A stretch of 64,000 nucleotides of DNA, from positions 7,961,001 to 8,025,000 of the forward strand of contig JAYKKI010000016.1 of assembly GCA_039881145.1 (NCBI GenBank). The letters are read 5' to 3'. A program made the translations under genes and the position numbers. Shown here piece after piece: positions 50,346 to 61,899 of the stretch; positions within the stretch are counted from its first letter, which is position 1, and the number at the start of each line of letters is the position of its first letter. This DNA is from Druceiella hillmani (taxonomy: Eukaryota > Arthropoda > Insecta > Lepidoptera > Hepialidae). The notes beneath the pieces were generated by a model that saw only the letters and a program-made list of their open reading frames with translations, made no database searches and was not told the DNA's origin.

Positions 50346-50744
50346 TTCTTGTGGGATTTTTTCTCATTGTTATTTGCGGGATTTCACTGGGGATTGAAGT
50401 AAATCCAATCGTTTTTTTAAGAGGGAAAAAATGGTTGACCTCACGGGGGTCATCATGTTTTTTTTACGGAAAATAGTTGATGCGTGCAAACTGCTTTCGA
50501 TATTAAATTAAATTCTTTCAACAGCTTTATAACAATATTCACCAAACGATTACAACGAGGTTTCTCATTCAGGCGAAATACACTGTCTATGATGATGAGA
50601 CTACAAATCACTAGCAGTATTGTTTATTTATTTTCATTTACATTTTTACTTTATTTTCGCTTTCAGGAAAATTTATTTTTCTTTTATGTGAAAAGTACTA
50701 TCGAAATTATGTTGCCATAAATTATTTCTTTTTAAAGTTTAGCT

Positions 50745-51225
50745 TCTTTAAAAACGATGGAATTTTAATAATCAGCCCTTCTGGAATAAGAGCATGTATA
50801 TAAATGTATGTATCTATATATTGGATAATATCATCTTAATCTTACAAATAACCACTTTGATTTTAAAAAGATTTTTCATAATTGCATTCATCATTTTTCT
50901 CTTTTAGGGTCAATACTATGATCATTAACTTCCAAACTAATAGATAAGATTTAATGCTAACAATTATTCTTTTCCATTCTATGAGTCCTAATATAAAATT
51001 AAATTTAAATATTAAAAATATGCCCTTACGTCAGAAAAGTTGCGAAATTATTTTGAACTTACCTTCCCACTGAATTTCAGAAAGTTTACGATAATACATT
51101 TGATATTTTTTCTCATATTCAGTGAATAGGCATGTTTGCTTAATTCTTTCTTAATAATAAGCAATAAACCCGTTACGTTAATATTGCCACATTAAATTAA
51201 TTTTTGTAACGTAAATGCTGAGACT
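50745..51225 (-). repeat. Right arm of the ~4.2-kb inverted repeat
   Basis: It is the inverted counterpart of 47055-47570, with the same landmarks in reverse (ggaataagagcatgtatata, ataatatcatcttaatctta, tctcttttagggtcaatact, cttaataataagcaataaac). The arms enclose about 3.2 kb that includes the CpG island at 50045-50345 and a SINE-like head at 48283. This may be one element with long inverted ends, or two copies in opposite orientation. Confidence 0.85.
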
Positions 51226-54200
51226 AAACAAGCCGAGCAAATGTTATTTCCATACAAACGCGACCTTAACTAGACAAGTTGACCCACCTAATAATTAATA
51301 CAGTTAAATTGGGCATAAGAGGGCGACTTAGGATAGCAAAATAGTTTCACGTTCTTAGACGCATGTTAATCTAATGTTATATATGTATATCTCAAAAAAA
51401 ATTTTGTGTTAATTAAAACAAAAGCACAAGGTTCAATTAAATACTTTTGTATGCTATCAACGTTAAAGTATGCTTTTTATGTTTGTTTTTTATATATTGA
51501 GCACAGAAAAGCGGTAGCCTATAAATCATTAGCGATGTTAATGTTAAATACTATACGTAATTTCATTACCATATTCCTAATTTATATGACGCTAAAAAAA
51601 ATTAACTTTGGTGGACGCACATCTTAATCGTCAATAGATTTCTTAGTTTAATGCTACGTTTCCGTTAAACTTATGTTTAAAAATGAAGAATAGTGTTTTA
51701 AGTCTAATATTACACGGGTGCCTTAAGGAGTTATTTAATTTTTTAAAACTTTTAAGCTGACTGTAGCAAAACTTAATAATTCAGAATTAAAAACTTTGAA
51801 ATGACTTTTACCTAAACAGTTTTATTACTAATAATGCTGTCTAGGTAAAGTCGTACATTAGTAGAAAACGTTATATTCGTTATGAATACGCGGAAAGAGG
51901 GACGGTTATATCTAGGATCATTAAGGTGTGTACCTTAATATAAAATATCTACATTAATTTTAATGAATATGTTATTCACATTAAATTATCCAATTATTTA
52001 GTTCTATTATGATGCAAATGGTATGTTGGTAATGTATACGGCATAATTATGATGTAAATGGTATGTTGGTAATATATGCTTCATATTTTAAATATACTTT
52101 ACGTCTGTTCTGTTAAAAAAACATCACTAAAACAATACTATATAATAAAGAAAAATGGCGGAAAATATGGTTTGAAATGGTTTTTAGGAGCAAGAATTTC
52201 GATGAAAAATGAATAAAACAAGGGAAAAAGCTATTAACACAGATGCCTTATCGCAAAAATGTTAATATTTAGGTCCTCCTTATATTAAATTCCTTTGCTT
52301 TGTAAAAGTTATCATGTGGATATAAATATATGCCGATATATAATTCATGAAATCGTTATTATTTTGAAAAAGAATTTTTACTGTCATATTGATATTCTGC
52401 GTAACATGTATACAATATTAATTTGTATGCACGAACAAAAGAAGGAAACAATTTAAAAAGTATTGCTACTAAACATTTCTGTCATGAATTTCCATAGATA
52501 TCGTATATTTACATCATTATTCTTTATAGTAAAGACGACTTGTTTTGCAGATAATACTTCAAAATAATTTTAATTAACAAGCTTTGAAAACAAACAAAGT
52601 ATAATGAAAATACCAATGTTCAAAAAATGTTAAAGTGGCTAAATTTTTAAACCCGTACATATAGTAAAGATAAATATATCCACCATAAAATACATGCTAT
52701 TGTATATTTGATTTTCTTACAAGATACGAGGTTATTATAACCACCAACCTCTCAATGAAATCTAACCGATGTCATGTGAAAAGTAAACCAATTTTCCATA
52801 GAAGTACAATTTTGTTTAAATTATATTTAATATACCTATAAAAAATATAACGAAATATATAATAATACATATTTGAAAAATATTTCTTTATATCCAGTCA
52901 CTAAATTAATACTCATCTAGGAAAATGATTTTTAAAGTTGGGAATTTAAAATTATTGAAACAATTGAAAAATATAGATAAACCGCGTTGTTATTACGACA
53001 TGAGTTCTGTCTCTTAATATGATAACAAATTTGATATATAGAAATATGGAAATAAAAATGTATAGGGAGATATTTAAAATTATTTATTACTATACATATT
53101 ATTTTAAAACCATTTGAGGGCTTAAATTTATGTCATTTGATATGGCACTTTTCCTTTATTTTCCATTGACCCCGTATGCTTCACAGTGCACGCAGTTGGC
53201 CTATATTCAACCACTAATAACATATTACAATCTTGCATACTTCCAACTTGTCGCAACTTCCTGAATAAATTTAATAACACGAATCCCCATAAAGCGAGAA
53301 AAATGGTGAACGATATAATATACGACAATTTGAAAGAACGTAAATCTAAGTAGCTAGTAGTCAATCTTAATTGTACATCCTGACTTTAAAAACCGGAGAT
53401 GACGGCTCAGTATTTACAAACACATTTACAGAATAAAAGGTCGATTCTTTAAAGTTTAGTATTTTATATTCTGTTTAATATTGTTTGATTTATAAATTTG
53501 TAATAAGTCACGCTTAACTAGAAGATAGCTATATAGATATAAGATCGCGATAAATAAGCATTCGTCCGGTAATTTAGAAAAAAAATGGTTGAGATATATA
53601 TTTTATTTTATTCGTAAGAACAATCTATCTATGTGAGCATATAAGATAATTTCATTTTTATGGAATTGGAAGTATGATTGTATTACCAACCTAACTTTTT
53701 TCTTTTATATACATTCAAATACCACGTCTTCGATGGTATCCTTAACACATTAACTTTCGTTAAAATAGTTAGGAGTCGGCAGTACTTTGATGCGTGCTTG
53801 AGCACGTGTATTGTGAGTTTATCTTGATGACTGGATCAGTCAGTGTTGTCGTTTACATAAATTTGTCGTTGTCATAAGTTTGTACCTGTCCAAATACTTA
53901 TTCATCAGGTAGCATTTAACGTGTATATATGTGTATATTGTTCGGACAACTTTTTTGATTTGATAAAAAAACATAAATAAAGTATTAAAAAAATATGTAA
54001 GACATTTAAAAATAATTAATTTATAAATGAGATCGTAAAACATGCTTACGATTTGTTTCCTCGTGACTGATTTCTCAATTATATAAATAATTCCGAGCGC
54101 AATCGATAAGTAATTTAGCTTTGTGAGGCTTAAATGAAGCGTAAGATTGAGAACGAATAATGAACATGCTATTTTAGGCAGGCGGAAATGGAATATCGTG

Positions 54201-54524
54201 AAAATAAAATTTCCCGGGATTTTCAACTAATTGTATTTTTTTTAGTAAATCGCTATTTGTTCATTATTTTTTAATGTTTTTTTGCATCATATTGAGATGA
54301 AATAAATTATTTTGTAGTCTCTAATCGGTAAGGTAATAAAAATTCTATCTAAATTTACTCCGTGCATTTAAGCGACAAATAAATATGCAAATTAACATTA
54401 TTTTTTAATTTCTTGAGGTCGAAGATGATGTTGCGTTTTATTCACTTCCTACTACTTCTGAAGCAATAAACCGTGCAACTTAAACTGTACCATTAATGGG
54501 CATGCTTTTAATGGTTAATATAAG

Positions 54525-54529
<5 letters not shown>
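51226..54529. other. AT-rich DNA, no gene seen
   Basis: The longest chance frame (128 codons, 53840-54226, minus) is hydrophobic with no recognised motif. A 78-codon minus frame at 53128-53364 has one membrane-like stretch but begins on TTG. Confidence 0.5.
52008..52085 (+). repeat. ~40-bp duplication
   Basis: Two copies of attatgatg(c/t)aaatggtatgttggtaat occur in succession. Confidence 0.85.
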
Positions 54530-54614
<85 letters not shown>

Positions 54615-54795
54615 CGTACGTTACGCGAGTGTATGTGCGCGTAATGCGTGCGTGGTTGCATGCGTTCATGCGTACGTAACAGCGTGCCACCTTGCGTGTG
54701 TGCCAGAGAGATTGCAAGTGGGCGGTCGCGAACCTATGCACGTATGCGTATGCACGCGTACATGCCTCCAGGCTGCGTGCGTCTAGACATGTTTA
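54530..54795 (+). repeat. (TA)n array followed by CG/TG-rich alternating purine-pyrimidine DNA
   Basis: About 38 TA dinucleotides (54533-54609) lead directly into about 180 bp dominated by gcgt, tgcg and tacg steps (tgtatgtgcgcgtaatgcgt, gcatgcgttcatgcgtacgt). Open frames of 65-96 codons across it are periodicity effects. Confidence 0.95.
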
Positions 54796-55689
54796 CATCC
54801 ATTAATGTTTCTTTTTTTAATGTATCTCTTGTGGTTAGAATCTGAGGTTTGGCGGTATATAGGTTTAACCGTCTACAACTAAGTGCCATCGATAACACTC
54901 GACTAAAACTAGTTATAGCCTTTTTTAACTGTTACAGTTGAGTGTAACTGGTCGCAGTTAACTGAAACTAGTTTTGTCCTTATTTAGACCAGCTATAAAT
55001 AGGTTAAAATATTCTTAACTAAATAACACATTGAGAACCATTGTAAGCTGAACAAAGTATTATAATTAACACAATTTTAAACACAGCATGCGATATAGGG
55101 TACATTGCATGTTGTATTTATAATTGAGTTTCAATAATATTTTTATCTATTAAAAAGATTTAACAATAACAATCGCGTATAGAATGCCGCATTTTGGTTC
55201 ATCATTATGGCACATAACTATTAATTATGGTATGGTACATAGATATAAAGTAAACCTAAATGTTTTATCTATTAAAAGATTTAACAAAAACCATCAATAA
55301 TAAAATGCCCCATTTTTGTTAATTAGTTGTTAAAGCCAAGTTAAAGTATAATTGACTGATTATAAGTATACTTTGCTGAATGAGAATACGAATTAAAGAG
55401 AGCTTGTTTATTCTCACGATCCTTAAAATTTGTTTATAATTTATTAAAATAAGATATTAGAATGGTATTTTGAATTGCATAATATTCCAGCAGTTATACA
55501 GAGGCATTTCTTTTTACTACATGTAGTCTTAAAATAGCATCTCTAGTACCCTTGTACTTCGAATGTAATATTTTTTTCTGGTCAAATATTTTCAATACTT
55601 AAATATCTCTATCCAAATATAGTCAATCGATTTGTGAAAAACAATTCAAATATAGTTCCATATTGGTCAACAAGCGTGTAGAATCCATT

Positions 55690-55795
55690 AGTTCATTTAA
55701 TTATAATTTATTTATTTATGTACTTTAATGTATCTAATTGACAGATATGGTGGTCTTATTGCAATGAAAGCAATCTCTTACAGTCAACCAGAACA
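55690..55795 (-). mobile_element. LINE 3'-tail relic, second copy
   Basis: On the minus strand: ggttgactgtaagagattgc, then caataagaccaccatatctg, then attaaagtacataaataaat at the 3' end. The ATTAAAG / TAAATAAATAAA tail with gactgtaagagattgc upstream recurs in lepidopteran LINE tails and is shared with 30795-30905. Confidence 0.6.
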
Positions 55796-56343
55796 TAATA
55801 TTATCATTATGCCATTAAATCTTCTCTACCTCAGTCGACGATAACAATTTTTTAACGCGATCTTGATCACCAATATTCTACGGCGGAAACATATCATTTC
55901 ATAAAGATGTAATTTCTTTTCTTTTTATTGATAGTGAGGTGTTTGCCTCCTGTCTATTAATGTATGCTCTGTATCTTATTACATAGATCACACTTTTCGT
56001 TTCTATTTTTATACCAAAATTCATAGTCCATTTTAGGATTGACATCTGCTGCTATTTCCGTTATATTTTCAATTTTCCTTTTTATTTTCATTTTATTAGA
56101 AATATTTCCAGGGCTTATTCGTTTTCTATGAGTTCAGATAGTAATTTCATTGATTTTATGAACCTACTTTTACGTCACAACCAAATCTAGAATGCTAGGG
56201 TGAGCACTTAATATCGTGATGAACGGCTTGGTTTTTTATTATCTGGATACACTTTAGTCCTCTAGATCACTTTTCATAGTCTTTTAATCAAATTAACCAA
56301 AATACTTTGCATCTTTTGATTGGTGCGATCAACATTAATAAGC

Positions 56344-56374
56344 AAAAAGTACGCGGAAGTATCGCGTACTTTTT
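56344..56374. repeat. 12-bp hairpin followed by a T run
   Basis: The arms aaaaagtacgcg and cgcgtacttttt surround a 7-nt loop (gaagtat). It lies about 280 bp upstream of the cadherin exon. Confidence 0.8.
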
Positions 56375-56657
56375 TTTTTATTCTTCAAACATTTGATTTC
56401 AAATGATATAATGACTGGATCAAACCGAATGCATGTGCAGTACGCCTGAATTGCACCAGGGAATGTAATGTTAGAAACGGTATGTATCGCATGCAAAGTG
56501 CAAGGAGCATTATTAGTAAACTTATGTTTTTAATGTGAAAGATTTTCTTATAATAAATTTCTAGATACTGTTTTGTTTTTGTACGGTATGCTTGTGATAA
56601 ACAATTTCCAAGTCACATTTTTTAAATGATTTAAATGCTTTATTTCTCTTTCCACAG

Positions 56658-56884
56658 TCCTCTCGCAAAGCGCGGAGAACACGCCACCAGTCTTGCGACT
56701 GGACCGACGTTGGCAGATCTCGCCCGACGAGCCCGTGGGATCGGTGGTGACGCGCGTGCGAGCTGACGACGCCGAGCGCGATCCGCTTATCTTCGGACTC
56801 GAGTCCATGACGGGGGGACCATTGCCTTTCACTATTGAGAACAGTACGGGCGTTGTGTACCTGAACGAGTCGCTTACGGATCGG
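56658..56884 (+). CDS. Cad96Ca: Internal exon of a cadherin-domain receptor, probably tyrosine kinase receptor Cad96Ca
   Basis: This is a single coding exon with a pyrimidine-rich acceptor ending in CCACAG just upstream and a GTAAGT donor just downstream. It opens with two bases completing a split codon and ends on a codon boundary, so the preceding exon must end with one codon base. The 75 codons read LSQSAENTPPVLRL..., then PVGSVVTRVRADDAERD, FGLE, and FTIENSTGVVYLNESL near the end. That is the first half of a cadherin fold: the N-terminal PPV strand, the PVGT-like strand, an acidic DAERD turn and the F-I-x(4)-TGVV strand. The SQSA|EN stretch could be the end of a signal peptide placed mostly on the missing upstream exon. 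In Cad96Ca a single N-terminal cadherin domain precedes a membrane segment and a cytoplasmic tyrosine kinase, which suits this position. The exon is far richer in GC than its surroundings. Membership of the cadherin family is near certain; the choice of Cad96Ca over other insect cadherins rests on remembered similarity. No in-frame ATG lies between the upstream stop and the exon. Confidence 0.72.
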
Positions 56885-57764
56885 GTAAGTGTTTAATTGT
56901 CAACATACTTTATTTATAAAAAAAATAATCTTATTTATGAAAAAAATTAGAAAAAAAAGGAAATTTCATAGTTTCGTTATGTTGACAGATAGACGACTGT
57001 CTCTGTACATCACAACCTAATAGTTTTTTTTTAAATTTATTTATATAATATTTCATCTTTAATCTTACTGATGCTAAATCTTGCTGATGGATTGATAGAA
57101 TTATTTGCCGCTTAAATATTAATTTTTTAGTAGAGTCGTTAATTCTATTTTTAGCTCGAAAACAATAAGAAATTTTACATCTGAGCCTTACATTATTAAT
57201 TTCGGAGTCTGTCAAGGTAATTGTTTAAGGTTCTTTTTTCTCAGTTTCTTCTACATTTTTAGGCATATACCCATGTAATTTAGACACATACGCATACAAT
57301 TACTTTTAGACATATACCCATATATACAGCAAAATTTAAAAAGAACGTTTTAGAAGGCACTTTCCCATGCATGTATTTTTGAAGTGAATTTTTCTGCGCA
57401 TATCCCATCGAGTGAAGTACCGTCGGATTATTTAAAAAGATATCAAGTTTTTATTTAATATTTTTGTCATCTTTAAACTCGGTTTAAGGAATTTTTAACT
57501 TTAAAATGACGTGCAATGTTTTCTTTTCCCTTTCTAATTTGTCAACCATAGGTTTAAAAAATTGCAGAAAAAATTTTAAATTCGATTAGCTTGCATCAAC
57601 AAATTTAAGAGATATAAACAGTTATGGAAACCTATTTTGTACAAGTGCAACGCGAAACGCCAACGTGCTCTTTGTCAATTTTATTCATTTGAACGTCAGT
57701 TTAGTTCTAACCTAAACCTAATTTATTTAAGGAGTTCCTTTAAATAATTCGTTTTTTCTTCCCG

Positions 57765-58355
57765 TATTCATAAATCGAACTAGCAAGCGTATAGCGTCTG
57801 TGACTGCAGTGCGCAGTATTTACATTTATTCATAAATCAAATTAGTAAGCGCGTCGTATCTGTGGCTACGGGCTACAGTATTTACTCTTATTCATAAGTC
57901 GAAATAGCGAGCACTTATTTTCTGTTTGCGCAGTTTTTACTCTTATTAATAAACCGAACTATGCGAGCGCATAGTGTCTGTGGCCAGAGAGCTCCGTATT
58001 TTCTCTTATTCATAAATCGAACCAGCAAACGTATAATGTTTGTGGCTGCAGTACACAGTATTTACTCTTATTCATAAATCGAACTAGCAAGCGCATAATG
58101 TCTGTGGCTGCAGAACACAGTATTTACTCTTATTCATAAATCGAACTGGCAAGCGCATAGTGTCTGTGGCTCCATTGTACAGTATTTACTCTTATTTAAA
58201 AAATGAAAATAGCTAGCGCATAATGTTAGTGGTCGTAGTGCACAGTATTTAGTCTCATTAAAAAATCGAACTGAGAAGCACATAGTGTCTGTTTCTACAG
58301 TGCGTAGTATTTACTCTTATTTATAAACCGACCTATGCAAGTGTATAGTGTCTTT
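57765..58355 (+). repeat. ~62-bp intronic minisatellite, about nine diverged copies
   Basis: The unit contains attcataaatcgaactagca, agcgcataatgtctgtggct, gcagtgcacagtatttactc and tt. Copies differ at many sites (calt forms such as gaactggcaagcgcatag and gacctatgcaagtgtatag), so it is old. It starts about 0.9 kb after the cadherin exon, within the presumed intron. Confidence 0.93.
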
Positions 58356-58542
58356 GGCCGCTATCTTTTCAAATTGATATTTAATTTAAAGTTAATTAAT
58401 AAATTAAAATATAAATTAGTTCTTAATTGGAATGCGAAAATATACAATTGACATCCAATGATGTTTCAAATCTTCATTTTATTTCGTCATTCTATAGTTG
58501 CAAGTTCTCTAAATATTGATGCTATATAAATAACTAGCGTGA

Positions 58543-58580
58543 CCCGTGCAAAGTCTTCGCATTATTTATTCCATTATGAA
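58543..58580 (+). mobile_element. Start motif of a common insect repeat
   Basis: The sequence actagcgtgacccgtgcaaa then gtcttcgcatt matches the ACTAGCGACCCG...TTCGCA start that recurs in many insect genomes. The body that follows is too diverged to assign. Confidence 0.4.
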
Positions 58581-59799
58581 GCTCAGATGACAGATCAAAC
58601 AAATATTTTACTAAAATTGACATATAGAGGCGCAAGTATCAAAAGCATTGAGCTAAAGCGCCACTTTATTTATACGTGAGTGGATTTGAAATTAAACAAA
58701 AATTTTACCGACCGTCAATCATATTGACGTTGAGCCGTTAGATGGCAGCATTGCTGTTTTGTGTATATAATTTTAATAATTAATTAATTTGCAAAAACAA
58801 TAGCAATAATAAATTTTTTAGTTGTGGATGCCGGTAGAGCAAGCAATTATCTATAAAATGATATATAATTTATGTGGATTAGTTGTGAGGTTTTTTCTAA
58901 AAAGGGAGAGTAACATCTTAACCTTAGCGTATTAATATATATGATGATACTCTATCTAAAGATATAGATAATGTACTAGTTTACTTTAAAACGATTCGAA
59001 TATTAAATCAAGTTTCATTTGATATAGCATTAAGCAAATCCTTGCCAGATTATTCGTTTACATTCAAAAAAGTTATCAAATGGTTGATTAATCGTTGATT
59101 TGGTAAAGAAGAATAAGTAACGGTGTGAATTGAAGTTAAGTTATTTGTCATAGTTTTTAACAAAAAGTACACAAATCACTAACTAGAGTTACTCTGAACT
59201 TAATAACGTATTGGAACTTTCTACACTGGACATACTATTTCTGAGGTAAAAAACAAATTATTAACGATTGTACTAAAGAGGAAAACATATAATTTTCCAA
59301 TTGTTTCAACATTTATCTATCTTTAAATAATTACAGGTTTCATACGTCTGCCACAGTCGGTTGAATTTTCTAGCCACATAATCCACAAAACTAATGGTAT
59401 TTGTTAAGTTTAAATGCCTAAGAGATAGTCAATGCTAGCAGTTTATCGACTTGATGTAGCGTTGGGTAGATACAAGATACGATAGAGTAGAACTGTTTCG
59501 AATATAGATAACACTATTTTACTGTACAGTTATTTACATAAGGCATTGAATTTTTAAAGCAGGATTATCCGAAAAACTTTCTAGAATTATCCATACATTT
59601 CTGAAAGTGCATTAAAATTTATCTACAAAATGTATATATAAGCAATTTTTTGAAGAGATCAAAACTTGCATTGATTATCTTCTATATGAACTTCAGTATA
59701 ATTTATTAGAACCAGAAGTTACTTAACTAAAGTTTTTCCAATACTAAATAGACTGTGGTGCTGACTGATAAGTATAAATATACAACAAAAATATGTCAT

Positions 59800-60065
59800 T
59801 AACGCACTATGACGAGTACGATTCGTGATAAGAAATTTCGACCATATATGAAAATCACGAGTCTGACTCGTCAAGCTAAGTTTGGATCAAACATGAACTC
59901 CGCGAGTCTGGTTCGTGGAATGAAATTCGATGCAAACATGAATCTCATGAGTGTTTCATGGAATAAAATTTGGGACAAACATAAACATTACGAGTCTCAG
60001 TCATAGAAAAAAATTTGGGGCCAATATGAACACACCGAGTTTAATTCGTGGAATTACATTCGGGA
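59800..60065 (+). repeat. ~45-48-bp minisatellite, about six diverged copies
   Basis: The unit is cgagtctgactcgtcaagct, then aagtttggatcaaacatgaa, then ctc. The first four units stay open as a 65-codon frame (TSLTRQAKFGSNMNS, ASLVRGMKFDANMNL), then a stop interrupts the fifth. The frame reflects period length, not selection. Confidence 0.85.
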
Positions 60066-61038
60066 TTAAGCTAACAGACTGAAAGAGACTTTCGTTCTTA
60101 AAACATATAAAGCATACAGATCATGCACGCACGATCTGTACGCAATATTTGTTTTGATGCTGATCTGAATAAACATTGGTTTTAAAACAAGAAATTTCCC
60201 TCACTGGATTGATTTACTATAGTCAATTTTTAGAGTAAAATTTCTTTAGAGACGTCTGCGTCCTATTGTCACATTAAATAGTGTAACCCTTAAGAAAACA
60301 AATGCGGAACTCATTCGACCGGTTGTATAACCGGCCGAACGCTAATAATATGGGGGTTGAGCATATCAAAAAGTTTATTCAAACCCCATCTGTCGAAGTA
60401 TCTTTCTAAAAATTAGTAAAAATATAAATTCAGCCAGAATAACAAAAAAGAAAGAACCTATCTCTAGATAATTATTGATTATTACAAATCATCAACTAAA
60501 GTGAACGGATAAATAAGTTTCACTTCATCCATGAACTTATGCAAGTGTAGTTCAAACATTTTCATCTATGGTAAAAATACAAATCAACACGACTCATTGG
60601 CACAGACTGGTAGCAATGCAGAATTGTAAAATTCCATCAGATAGGAGACATCTCATAAAATAACTTTAGTTCTCTGTAACATTTTTTTTAATTTGTAAAC
60701 AATATGATTACAAATTATTATAAACTAATATTTCTATAAGTGTGATAATTTTGATATAACAAATGCGTAAAATTTTAAATGTTCCACCACAATCAGTAAG
60801 ATTTACTGCCTAGAAATGGAAACAGAGAAGGTGATGTAAGATGTAGCAAATGAATGTCTAAAGAGAGAAAGTCTTATCTGGTTTAGTTTCAACTATTAGG
60901 TATAAATAAAATGTTGGATAGTACAATGAAAATGATAAAAGTGAATTGGCTGTGGCTGAAAAGAGACCTTTATAAATAAGAGCGAGATAGATTTGAAACG
61001 TAAAAACTCAGAAATATATGTGAGTCAATTCTAAGAAT

Positions 61039-61078
61039 CTCTAAGAGAGGATAATACTTGTATTATTCTCTCTTAGAG
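61039..61078. repeat. 19-bp near-perfect hairpin
   Basis: The arm ctctaagagaggataatac pairs with gtattattctctcttagag (one mismatch) around a 2-nt loop. A third related piece, aagagaggataatacaag, follows at about 61094. Confidence 0.85.
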
Positions 61079-61302
61079 GTCTTAAAATCAACCTCAAGAG
61101 AGGATAATACAAGTACATTTCAGATTTAGGAGAAGTATTTTTTTATGTTATTAGAAGGGAATGGCAATCCATCAAGGCCACTTACTTTATCTAGGTGGTG
61201 TCAAGAATCATTGAAGATAATGTCACAAAAAATTGAGATCCAACTAAACATCCTTAAGAGGCCTATCACAAAATTGCGTTCTTATAGATTAGGTATTTGA
61301 AG

Positions 61303-61355
61303 CACGGTGACAAGTCGCTTGGCGTCACGACTTCGCGTCGCTGTGCTGTAGCTAC
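61303..61355. repeat. GC-rich imperfect hairpin
   Basis: The left arm agcacggtgacaagtcg and the right arm cgacttcgcgtcgctgtgct pair imperfectly around cttggcgtcac. It stands out from AT-rich flanks and may be the core of a small palindromic element. Confidence 0.5.
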
Positions 61356-61899
61356 GACTAAACAGTTTGATACTTTTTCAACTATTGAGTTATTTGTTAA
61401 ATAAGATTTGTTAATATTGTTATTAATGATAAGTAATTCAATAATCAGGGGAGGGACTAAAACTGGTTAAAAAAAATCAACAAGTTTTTATTATACCGGA
61501 TGTAAAGGACAGGTAGGCAAGTATAGTGTTTTATGACACTCGCGTAATAAGGGCAAAGATAACACGAGTACTGTTCAGAATAGGATGCCCGATTGTTATT
61601 ACTGAGAATTACGTGTAATGTCATACAATACTTTATTTACGAGCAATAAAATAAGTTTGGAGAAAATAAATTTATTAACCATGAAAAGAAATATCGCTAT
61701 GAGTATTACTATAACTTGATACTACTTAGAATTTTAATTTATAGTTGTGTTATTAAAAATTTAATCTATAAAGTTTAATCAGATTTTCAATACCTAGACA
61801 AGTAGGTGGTATTTTTTTTGGCTGTATGTAATGAATGAAAAATTCATGTTTTTCAAACTTTTTCGAACAAAATTGTATTAAAATTAAAAAATAAATAAA

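Larger units (their letters stand above)
54796..56657. other. Upstream intron (inferred), no exon found
   Basis: It holds the LINE tail at 55690 and the hairpin at 56344. At 54870-54990 the motif acaactaa / aactagtta recurs in several forms (actaaaactagttatagcc, aactgaaactagttttgtcc). The missing upstream cadherin exon, which must end one base into a codon, was not found. Confidence 0.5.
56885..61899. other. Downstream intron (inferred), no exon found
   Basis: It starts with a GTAAGT donor. It contains the 62-bp and 45-bp arrays, hairpins near 61.05 and 61.3 kb and otherwise AT-rich DNA. No acceptor followed by cadherin-like coding sequence was found on the plus strand through 64000. Confidence 0.5.

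Noticed and set aside
50398..50400. gaa|gtaaat as the donor of the first cadherin exon
   Set aside because: In the phase required by the 56658 acceptor the codon before it is TGA.
53128..53364. 78-codon minus-strand frame with one membrane-like segment
   Set aside because: It starts on TTG, has no ATG of its own early in the frame and no recognised motif.
53840..54226. 128-codon minus-strand frame as a membrane protein gene
   Set aside because: The hydrophobic, Ile/Phe/Tyr/Lys-rich composition is what AT-rich DNA gives by chance; no family motif or splice partners.
56344..56380. Hairpin plus T run as a bacterial-type terminator
   Set aside because: The context is an insect nuclear genome; a hairpin next to poly-T occurs by chance in such AT-rich DNA.
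56548..56832. 94-codon minus-strand frame opposite the cadherin exon
   Set aside because: It is a shadow of the GC-rich plus-strand exon and crosses its splice acceptor.
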